Shown here piece by piece: positions 1-5,263 of a DNA stretch of 5,263 bases; within the stretch, counting starts at the first letter, position 1, and each line of letters begins with the position of its first letter. Origin of the DNA: Candidatus Poribacteria bacterium (GTDB lineage Bacteria > Poribacteria > WGA-4E > UBA9662). Below the pieces are notes generated by a model. That model ran no database searches. It was not told the origin of the DNA and saw only the letters and a program-made list of their open reading frames with translations. The translations under genes and the position numbers were made by a program. The DNA lies in NCBI GenBank assembly GCA_002697225.1, contig NZUQ01000075.1:1-5263 (forward strand), read 5' to 3'.

Positions 1-75
1 AGGTGGGTAGGCACCAAAACTCTCTTCATGGTCTTGTTCAATAGTAATGGAGTGAGATAAAAATAGTATTTTCAT
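1..75 (-). CDS. N-terminal fragment of a probable B12-binding radical SAM protein
   Basis: This is the start of a gene that continues beyond the left edge; only 25 codons are visible. It begins with ATG (CAT at 73-75), reads MKILFLSHSI and ends in FGAYPP. A beta-strand of the form MKILFL followed about 15 residues later by a (Y)PP motif is typical of the first strand and loop of a cobalamin-binding Rossmann domain in B12-dependent radical SAM enzymes, which usually continue PPLGLA. The neighbouring gene has the equivalent layout (MKFLLV, then LLPPVDLA). The start lies 11 bp beyond the stop of that gene in the same direction, which suggests one operon. No strong Shine-Dalgarno sequence is seen (the upstream sequence is TTGAAATAAT). 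The assignment rests on 25 residues only; another Rossmann-type protein, such as a glycosyltransferase, is possible. Confidence 0.6.
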   Translation of the reverse strand, partial: MKILFLSHSITIEQDHEESFGAYPP

Positions 76-86
76 ATTATTTCAAT

Positions 87-1448
87 TTAAGGCACTAAGA
101 CGTTTTGTTTAATAAATGTTTTTACGATTTGAAAAAAAGATTTAAAATTCATTCCTAAAATTGCTTTTAAAACTAAAAAAGGGCTCGAGACTAAAAAACC
201 CCGATATACCTTTTTCTTAACCCGTACTAGATCAATGTTGGCCTTATACGGTAATAATTCTCCATGAGGATCATAGTTGCTCCAAATAGGTTCAACTCCA
301 TTTGGTTCTTTCTCATACATTGCTGTTCCAGGAAAGGGAATCGCTACATTGCATTGAAACGCATCAGCTTTTAAATCATTGAGGATCGATAGAACCTGTT
401 TTGAATACTGGCTTTCATTTAAGTCATCTCGAGGAAATAACATTGTAAAAGCTACGGTTGCAATACCAACTTTGCGAGCCATTTTAAAAGCTTTGGTAGT
501 AGCATGGCTGGTAGTTGCCTTTTTAGTTTCATCTAAAAGATCTTGATCTTCCACGCCAAAAAATATACGACTACAACCGGCGCGTTTCATTAATTCGAGC
601 ATGTGGATGGACACCGGAGAAACCCTCATATTACAAGCCCAATTAATCTTAAGATCTCTCTTAAGAAGTTCTTCACAAAATTCGTGTACTCTCTGGCTAG
701 AACTGTTAAAAGTCGCATCAAGAAAGAGGAATTCTTTGATATCGTATTTTTGGTAATCCTCTTCTATTTCATCTGCAATGTTATTCACACTTCTTAATCT
801 ATATTTATTTCCGAAAAGAACAGGATATAAGCAGTAAGTACAAAGGTAAGGGCAGCCTCTCCCGCCCAAAAGTAAAGTGAATGAGTGACCGCTCTTAATA
901 TAAGGTGCATGATATTTTGTCATATCAAGAAGATCCAAAGCCGGTTTAGGTAACGTATCTAGGTTTTCCCAATAATTGGGTGTCGTTTGATTGTTTTTAG
1001 GAGTCATCACTCCAAGACACTGGCTTCCATCCATATTACAATCGATTAAACTAGCGATAGCGGCTTCGGGATCTCCTAACAAAATAAAATCTACGCCCTT
1101 ATTAAAATTGTAATCGACCATTTCCTGAGCATGGGTCCCAAAACAAATTTTTTTGACATGACCGGGGGTGGAAGCGATCAACTGGTAATCGTGAGTGGCA
1201 CTTGTAGTGGTCAGATTCAAAATAATCGCATCTGGTCGAAATCGCTCATACTCTTTGTGGTACTCCTGCCAAGGATCATCATATAAGCGTAGATCTAGGA
1301 TTTGTGCTTGATGCCCCTTGGATTTAATTGTTGCAGCTACACTAGCCAGGTCTACTGGCGGAAGCAAACTGCCGGCAGGTGATGTTTCCTGACAAACCCA
1401 AACCTTCACTATTTCTCTCTCGGTAGAAGTGACCAACAAAAATTTCAT
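87..1448 (-). CDS. B12-binding-domain radical SAM enzyme, function unknown
   Basis: A complete 453-residue protein with the layout of the cobalamin-binding radical SAM class. Residues 1 to about 140 form a Rossmann-like B12-binding domain, with LLPPVDLA at 28-35, FGTHAQE at 103-109 and DFILLGDPE at 120-128. The DxHxxG cobalamin-ligand motif is absent, as in many members of this class. The radical SAM barrel follows, with the 4Fe-4S motif GRGCPYLCTYC giving Cys199, Cys203 and Cys206 (CX3CX2C). Later barrel landmarks are MKRAGCSRIFFGVED (287-301), MLFPRDD (336-342) and IPFPGT (370-375). The basic, helical C-terminus (about 408-453) is common in the family. Family members carry out methylations, ring rearrangements and related radical reactions in the cytosol; the substrate cannot be read from the sequence. 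The start codon is 6 bp past the stop of the upstream gene and has only a weak ribosome site, so translational coupling is plausible. Family assignment is firm, specific function is not. Confidence 0.93.
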   Translation of the reverse strand: MKFLLVTSTEREIVKVWVCQETSPAGSLLPPVDLASVAATIKSKGHQAQILDLRLYDDPWQEYHKEYERFRPDAIILNLTTTSATHDYQLIASTPGHVKKICFGTHAQEMVDYNFNKGVDFILLGDPEAAIASLIDCNMDGSQCLGVMTPKNNQTTPNYWENLDTLPKPALDLLDMTKYHAPYIKSGHSFTLLLGGRGCPYLCTYCLYPVLFGNKYRLRSVNNIADEIEEDYQKYDIKEFLFLDATFNSSSQRVHEFCEELLKRDLKINWACNMRVSPVSIHMLELMKRAGCSRIFFGVEDQDLLDETKKATTSHATTKAFKMARKVGIATVAFTMLFPRDDLNESQYSKQVLSILNDLKADAFQCNVAIPFPGTAMYEKEPNGVEPIWSNYDPHGELLPYKANIDLVRVKKKVYRGFLVSSPFLVLKAILGMNFKSFFQIVKTFIKQNVLVP

Positions 1449-1454
1449 ATTAAA

Positions 1455-2429
1455 TTAATATCTTAATTTTGAAATTAGGGTTTCAGCCCGGGGAACCAAC
1501 CGGCTAGTTTGGGTGTAATCGAGGAAGGAATTCCCCACCACAAGTGCAGGATGAGGTTGGTACATGTTACAGTTCTGACAAAGGGAAAGGCCTTCTAAAT
1601 TACCGTCGATATGCTTTTGTCGGAGTTGAGTCATTTTTTCAGAGTTCCATATTTCTCCAAGAGATTGCTCATTAATATTTCCGATAGGATAAACGGCATT
1701 AACATCCTGACAACAAGGGACCACCGTTCCATCAGCCTGAATATGAGGGTCGCTCCACAGCCAATAGCAGGGTTGTTTCTTAGATTGATTTTTAAACTTC
1801 CCATGATTTCCACTATGCGTAATCTGACGAATTCTAATCCCGTCCACCCCATCAATATCCCATTGCGAAACAAAATCCTGAATTTCGTTTTCAGTTTCAC
1901 TCATACATATCAGTTGAAGAACTGTAAAAACGTCCTCGTTTTTTTTTATTTTCATTTCCAAGAATTTTTTGATGTTTGATGTCACGTGTTCGAAGCTGGC
2001 CCCAAGTCTTATTTTTTCGTAAGTTTCCTTAGAGGCTCCATCAAAAGCGAAAATAATGTAGTCGTGATCGGATTCAAAAATTTTTTCTATCACATCTGAC
2101 GACAAAGCAGTACCATTAGAAGATATTCCGGTTTGAAGGCCATTTTGTTTCGCGTATTTAATTTTTTCAAAAATCTTTTTATCTAAAAATGGTTCGCCAT
2201 AATGTTGAAGCCAAACCATTTCAACCTCTCCCTTTATATCGTTGATAATTTTCTTAAACAGTTCCATGTCCATATCTTGAACTGGGCGAGTCATATCATG
2301 ACGAGGGCACATAATACAATCCAGATTGCAGTTGTTTGTCGTTTCAATGCCGATGTGAGAAGGATAAGAAACTGTACGATTTTTTTTAAGCAAGTAATCT
2401 GCAGCAAGTTTTAATCTTTTGATTTTCAT
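1455..2429 (-). CDS. Radical SAM protein with incomplete SPASM-like C-terminal domain
   Basis: A complete 324-residue protein. The radical SAM 4Fe-4S motif is CNLDCIMC (Cys34, Cys38, Cys41), followed by YGEPFLD (77-83) in place of the usual GGEP SAM-binding loop, GISSNGT (101-107) and FAFDGASKETYEKIR (127-141). These are typical of the large SPASM-related radical SAM group. The C-terminal part has Cys221, then DGTVVPCCQD (Cys239, Cys240), a GNINE...LGEIW stretch (250-261) and CQNC (Cys284, Cys287). That is five cysteines, fewer than a full SPASM domain with two auxiliary clusters, so one auxiliary Fe-S cluster is the likelier reading. SPASM relatives act in peptide maturation, cofactor synthesis and sugar or glycan modification; the substrate here is unknown. 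The start is supported by a CAGGAA ribosome site just upstream. It lies between two other radical SAM genes in the same orientation, 105 bp after the upstream one and 6 bp before the downstream one. Confidence 0.93.
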   Translation of the reverse strand: MKIKRLKLAADYLLKKNRTVSYPSHIGIETTNNCNLDCIMCPRHDMTRPVQDMDMELFKKIINDIKGEVEMVWLQHYGEPFLDKKIFEKIKYAKQNGLQTGISSNGTALSSDVIEKIFESDHDYIIFAFDGASKETYEKIRLGASFEHVTSNIKKFLEMKIKKNEDVFTVLQLICMSETENEIQDFVSQWDIDGVDGIRIRQITHSGNHGKFKNQSKKQPCYWLWSDPHIQADGTVVPCCQDVNAVYPIGNINEQSLGEIWNSEKMTQLRQKHIDGNLEGLSLCQNCNMYQPHPALVVGNSFLDYTQTSRLVPRAETLISKLRY

Positions 2430-2433
2430 TTTT

Positions 2434-2437
2434 TCCT
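2434..2437 (-). promoter_or_regulatory. Ribosome binding site of the 1455-2429 gene
   Basis: Read on the minus strand, AGGA within CAGGAA lies four bases before the ATG at 2427-2429. It is the clearest Shine-Dalgarno match in the leftward gene run and supports that start codon. The other genes in the window have only weak candidates. Confidence 0.6.
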
Positions 2438-2534
2438 GGTGTTAATTTATTTTTGTTGGAATCATATGCCATTGGCAGTCATTAAAATCCTTGATGTCAA
2501 AGTTTCTATTAAAGAGTTATATAATGCGGCACCT

Positions 2535-3575
2535 TTAACCTTTAAATTTATAATTTCGAATAATGTTAAAAATAGTACTCGGGTCTAATGAGTACATTAA
2601 GTTGAATTCATTTTGGCAGGGAATGTGGCAGGTTTTGCAATTGTGGCCACTAGCATTTTCAAAGGCCTTAGCCATGCCATGCTTTAATCCGTTTAATGGT
2701 TTTCCCGTGTCGACCAATGTAGGACAAGGGTATACATCTCCATTAACATCGATAATCCCAAAATTTTTTCCGGCATTGCATTTGATGTAATCAAAGCTCG
2801 GTTCTTCACCGGTAATTTTGTCCGTGTCGTAGCCATGTTTCCAATTCAGCGTGTACTCCAAATTTTTCTTGGAAAAAAGAACCGGATATCCTTCCTCTTT
2901 TAATTCGATAATTCTTTTAATTATCTCTCTATATTCGTCATCTGTTGGGATGTTGGGAGCTGTTTCCTTTTTTCCATCAACTGTTTTTTGAATAAGCGTA
3001 CTGAACCCTACTTGGAACCCAAACTCCTTACCTTTCTGAAGGAGCCATTCAATAGAATAAAGGTTCTTTTTTGTTATAACGCAAGCTACTTGAACGGGAA
3101 TTTCATGTTCCTTGGCAGTCATTATTGCGTTAAATGCTTTTTCAAATGAACCCTCTCCCCGGTTAGCATCATTCTCAATTTTTTCACCATCTAAACTGAC
3201 ACAGAGCACATTCAGTTTTTTAACGTATTCTAGTTTTGCAGGGACCAGATAACCGTTAGTTGTCAAAGCGCATTGGATATTTTTTTCAGTTATGTAATTG
3301 ATTATGTCTCCAATATCTGAGCGCGAAAGAGGTTCCCCTCCAACCAAGTTAATTCTTCGGGTACCCAATATGGCCAGATCATCTATAATTTTAAAAATTT
3401 CTACTATAGAAAGATCCTTATGACCGCGTGCCGGGTAATCGGCATAGCAATAACCACATCGCAAGTTGCAATGATCTGTTACCGTGAGTTGTACTTGAAG
3501 TGGAATTACTTGACGAAATACCTTTGATTTCAATATGTTAGCTGCAAAGCTTGCCTTGTCGATAAATGATTTCAT
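2535..3575 (-). CDS. Radical SAM/SPASM-type protein, function unknown
   Basis: A complete 346-residue protein and the first gene of the leftward run. The motif DHCNLRCGYCYA gives Cys36, Cys40 and Cys43 for the catalytic 4Fe-4S cluster. VGGEPLSR (78-85) is the canonical SAM-contacting GGEP motif, ALTTNGYL (103-110) and CVSLDGE (125-131) are further barrel strands, and NRGEGSFEKA (138-147) is a segment shared by MoaA/PqqE-like enzymes. The tail holds Cys266, DVNGDVYPCP (Cys284) and CKTCHIPCQNEFN (Cys313, Cys316, Cys320), a SPASM-like set that probably binds an auxiliary Fe-S cluster. SPASM enzymes act on ribosomal peptides, cofactors and other substrates; no short precursor peptide gene is evident next to it. 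The ATG at 3573-3575 lacks a clear Shine-Dalgarno sequence, and no better upstream start is seen. It is separated from the next gene by 105 bp, so that gene might have its own promoter. Confidence 0.93.
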   Translation of the reverse strand: MKSFIDKASFAANILKSKVFRQVIPLQVQLTVTDHCNLRCGYCYADYPARGHKDLSIVEIFKIIDDLAILGTRRINLVGGEPLSRSDIGDIINYITEKNIQCALTTNGYLVPAKLEYVKKLNVLCVSLDGEKIENDANRGEGSFEKAFNAIMTAKEHEIPVQVACVITKKNLYSIEWLLQKGKEFGFQVGFSTLIQKTVDGKKETAPNIPTDDEYREIIKRIIELKEEGYPVLFSKKNLEYTLNWKHGYDTDKITGEEPSFDYIKCNAGKNFGIIDVNGDVYPCPTLVDTGKPLNGLKHGMAKAFENASGHNCKTCHIPCQNEFNLMYSLDPSTIFNIIRNYKFKG

Positions 3576-3652
3576 TCAGCCATTTAAAAAAGGAAATTTT
3601 GATGAGTTAGAAGCTATCCTATTACTTCTTAACGGTTTTTAGTGATGCCAAC

Positions 3653-3675
3653 TATATTTATTTTAAGTAAATATA
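3653..3675. repeat. Perfect 8-bp AT-only inverted repeat
   Basis: TATATTTA (3653-3660) and TAAATATA (3668-3675) are exact reverse complements around a 7-base spacer (TTTTAAG). The arms contain no G or C, so an RNA hairpin would be weak, and there is no following T-tract, so it is not a convincing terminator. It sits about 80 bp upstream of the leftward run's first start codon, where a regulator could bind, but in such AT-rich sequence it may be chance. Confidence 0.3.
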
Positions 3676-3920
3676 AGGAAATCCTGAACATTTTTCATAA
3701 CCATGAGGGCTGTTCCGGACGGAATGGTGGAACGACCGGGACAGGATATGCTCGCTGACGGCTTGACCCAGACTCTACCCAAGGTTGCGATCTTCCTAAA
3801 ATTAAAGATGCTACTTACGGTTTTAACCAGAACACGGATGTTGTGGCCACTCTTCCCACTTCGCACTGGACAAATTTTTCGTATCTGCTAAACATAACAG
3901 TAACCCCAATACCTACAGTA

Positions 3921-3950
3921 GTGATTATATTTTTACGTCACAGTTATAAT
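3921..3950 (+). promoter_or_regulatory. Candidate sigma-70 promoter of the SGNH gene
   Basis: TATAAT at 3945-3950 matches the -10 consensus exactly. The best -35 is weak: GTGATT at 3921-3926, with an 18-base spacer, keeps only the central TGA and half of the hexamer overall. Transcription would start near 3957, giving a leader of about 22 bases before the ATG at 3979. A weak -35 next to a perfect -10 could mean activator dependence. The surrounding AT-richness lowers confidence. Confidence 0.45.
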
Positions 3951-3978
3951 TTTTTTTAGAAAACCTATTGCTTAACAG

Positions 3979-5263
3979 ATGACCAATTTTTTATTTAAAA
4001 AGTCCTTCAATATGATTGTCGGGTTGCTCCTTTTTTCCCTTTCTACACTTTTAACTATTGGCATTGGAGAAATTTCACTTCGTTTATTAGATGTGAGTAA
4101 TGAAATAAAGACCGATGTGAATTGGATGGCCAAAAATTATACCGTCAACTCGTGGGGCCACCGCAGTGATCAAGAATATATGCTAGAAAAACCTGAGGGG
4201 AAATTCCGTGTTTTGGTTCTCGGTGATTCTATGACTGCCGGTCTTGGAATTAAAAATGTAAAAAATACTTATCCGAAAAAGCTGGAGTACTACCTTAACA
4301 AGAAATTAGAGGTACCAAAATTTGAAATCATAAATACTGGCCATCCAGCGTGGAGCACAGATAACGAATTGTTCGATCTATTCGCCAACGGATTCAAGTT
4401 TCAGCCCGATATGGTTATTCTTGGGTATTTTCATAATGACATTAATGATTTTAGGGACTCCGACTCTCCTCGGGCTGATTTTTTATCTTGTGATGTGGGT
4501 GAAATCGAGCTGATTTCCGACAAAGGTCCGTTAAAAAACCTGCTCAAACAATCTCATTTGTATAAGTTTGTAAATTTAAAAATTAACAGACTGCTTGAAA
4601 AAATAGGAAATAAACCCAAGTACACCGATTGTATCAAAGCCGCTTATTCGTCGATCGGATGGGATATGTTAAAGGTCTACCTAGATGCCATTAATATGGC
4701 TTGCGTAATACGTAATGTCAAACTGGTGATAGGAGTTATTCCTTTAATGTATCAATTAGATGATAATTACCCTATTCCTGAAGTCCACTCAAAAATTATG
4801 GGCTATTGTAAAGAACGAAGCATAGAATGTATCGATTTTTACGAGGATGGATTCAAAGGTTTAGACGAAAAAAGCCTGATAATATCTGAAAATGACCGGC
4901 ATTTGAATGCAGATGGAGCCGAGGTTGTTGCTCGTTCTATTTATAAAAAGCTTGAACCACTCCGTTCATACAAGCATCTCCCTTTCATTCACCGCGCATT
5001 CACCCTTCAGGAACTTCTCATGAAAGATGAAACTGCAAAGAAATTAGATCGATCATTCAATCAGATCAAAGAAGAAGGAGCAGTGTTTACATTTCAAGGT
5101 TCGTTAGGACTTGCTGGTAAAACTGAATCCGAATTAAAAGTTTGGAGGGAATCTGGGAATCTTTACTTTTTGAAAACGATTTTTGATATTAGTGGAACAA
5201 TAAAAGCTTTTACTTCGCGATACGTCTTGGATAAAACAGGAGAATTTATAAATCATACCTTAA
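3979..5263 (+). CDS. Membrane-anchored SGNH/GDSL-family hydrolase, 3' end outside window
   Basis: The frame is open from ATG 3979 to the window edge (428 codons, no stop). An in-frame TAA at 3973-3975 fixes the start at or after this ATG; Met12 is an alternative. No clear Shine-Dalgarno sequence is present. Residues about 12-30 (MIVGLLLFSLSTLLTIGIG) form a hydrophobic signal-anchor after a Lys-containing start, which would place the catalytic domain outside the cytoplasmic membrane. SGNH blocks appear in order: VLVLGDSMTAG (78-88) with nucleophile Ser84; NTGHPAW (119-125) with Gly121; LGYFHNDIND (148-157) with Asn153; and ENDRHLNADG (304-313) with catalytic His308. Such proteins are esterases or acyl-transfer enzymes, often acting on cell-surface glycans. 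The substrate here is unknown. Past the catalytic domain, at least 100 further residues (about 330-428), including a probably beta-rich stretch from about 367, form a C-terminal extension I do not recognise. It is transcribed divergently from the radical SAM genes, so a shared pathway is only inferred. Confidence 0.88.
   Translation, partial: MTNFLFKKSFNMIVGLLLFSLSTLLTIGIGEISLRLLDVSNEIKTDVNWMAKNYTVNSWGHRSDQEYMLEKPEGKFRVLVLGDSMTAGLGIKNVKNTYPKKLEYYLNKKLEVPKFEIINTGHPAWSTDNELFDLFANGFKFQPDMVILGYFHNDINDFRDSDSPRADFLSCDVGEIELISDKGPLKNLLKQSHLYKFVNLKINRLLEKIGNKPKYTDCIKAAYSSIGWDMLKVYLDAINMACVIRNVKLVIGVIPLMYQLDDNYPIPEVHSKIMGYCKERSIECIDFYEDGFKGLDEKSLIISENDRHLNADGAEVVARSIYKKLEPLRSYKHLPFIHRAFTLQELLMKDETAKKLDRSFNQIKEEGAVFTFQGSLGLAGKTESELKVWRESGNLYFLKTIFDISGTIKAFTSRYVLDKTGEFINHTL

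Larger units (their letters stand above)
3645..3959 (+). pseudogene. Possible decayed coding remnant, unidentified
   Basis: One plus-strand frame is open from ATG at 3645 to TGA at 3756-3758, and then, in the same frame, open again to TAG at 3957-3959. The middle looks like real protein: EGCSGRNGGTTGTGYAR before the stop, then RLDPDSTQGCDLPKIKDATY and FNQNTDVVATLPTSHW after it. Codons after the TGA show strong RNY bias (GAC, ACC, GGT, GAT, ATT, GCT, ACT, AAC, GTT, GCC), as expected of coding sequence. The coding-like part covers roughly 3690-3880; the AT-rich ends read as poor protein and are probably not part of it. No start with a ribosome site is visible. I do not recognise the family. A glycine-rich secreted or surface protein fragment would fit, but that is a guess. 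It could also be chance or a structured RNA. Confidence 0.35.
3576..3978. other. Divergent intergenic spacer of 403 bp with an internal GC-rich island
   Basis: This spacer separates the starts of the leftward radical SAM run and the rightward SGNH gene, so it should hold promoters for both directions. By direct count, 3601-3680 is 22/80 G+C and 3881-3960 is 23/80, while 3701-3780 is 49/80 and 3781-3880 is 44/100. The GC-rich centre holds the possible gene remnant described separately. A TATAAT box serves the rightward gene. I found no convincing -35/-10 pair for the leftward run; TATAGT on the minus strand, near 3654, is the best -10-like hexamer but lacks a good partner. No tRNA-like or rho-independent terminator structure was seen. 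Confidence 0.6.

Noticed and set aside
2386..2472. Minus-strand 28-residue ORF (starts MAYDSNKNKL) overlapping the start of the 1455-2429 gene, considered as a RiPP precursor peptide for the radical SAM enzymes.
   Set aside because: It has no ribosome site, overlaps the downstream gene out of frame for about half its length, and lacks a leader/core layout or repeats. Its CC pair alone is not enough.
2478..2510. Minus-strand TTGACA in the 105-bp gap, considered as a -35 element for the 1455-2429 gene.
   Set aside because: No -10-like hexamer lies 16-18 bases downstream. The nearest, TATGAT, is 28 bases away.
3712..3733. GTTCC/GGAAC inverted repeat in the GC-rich island, considered as a recombination site or RNA hairpin.
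   Set aside because: The stem is only 5 bp with a 12-base loop, and it lacks the paired core sites of an integron attC or any recognisable attachment site.
3663..3866. Minus-strand 67-residue ORF in the intergenic spacer.
   Set aside because: It is antisense to the better coding-like plus frame, has no ribosome site or recognisable motif, and its composition looks like a shadow.
3703..3891. Plus-strand 62-residue ORF starting MRAVPDGMVE in the spacer.
   Set aside because: No ribosome site is visible, and another frame across the same bases has much stronger coding character, so this is probably its out-of-frame shadow.

Overview
The window is an AT-rich bacterial segment with two divergent parts around a gene-free spacer of about 400 bp. 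Positions 1-3575 carry a leftward (minus-strand) run of four radical-SAM-type genes. In transcription order these are a SPASM-type radical SAM enzyme (2535-3575), a second radical SAM enzyme with an incomplete SPASM-like tail (1455-2429), a B12-binding-domain radical SAM enzyme (87-1448), and the first 25 codons of a fourth protein whose N-terminus resembles the same B12-binding class (1-75). Gaps between them are 105, 6 and 11 bp, so at least the last three look like one transcription unit.

Rightward from 3979 and running off the window end is a membrane-anchored SGNH/GDSL-type esterase or acyltransferase-like protein. It has an N-terminal hydrophobic anchor, a GDS nucleophile motif, an HND motif and a C-terminal RHLNADG histidine motif. 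It is open to the window edge, with 428 codons visible.

The spacer 3576-3978 is not uniform. Its edges are very AT-rich (about 28% GC), but 3701-3780 counts to 61% GC and 3781-3880 to 44%. One plus-strand frame here reads like protein with strong RNY codon bias, interrupted by a single in-frame TGA. I interpret it as a possible gene remnant. A perfect TATAAT box lies 29 bp upstream of the SGNH gene start.

How the parts may work together is inference. Clusters of radical SAM enzymes of these classes with an SGNH protein often occur in regions for surface glycan, lipid or secondary-metabolite modification. No precursor peptide, glycosyltransferase or other substrate gene is visible here, so the product cannot be named. 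The organism is probably a Gram-negative-type or uncultivated bacterium using the standard code (no internal TGA in the clear genes, Trp as TGG). I cannot assign a phylum from this sequence.
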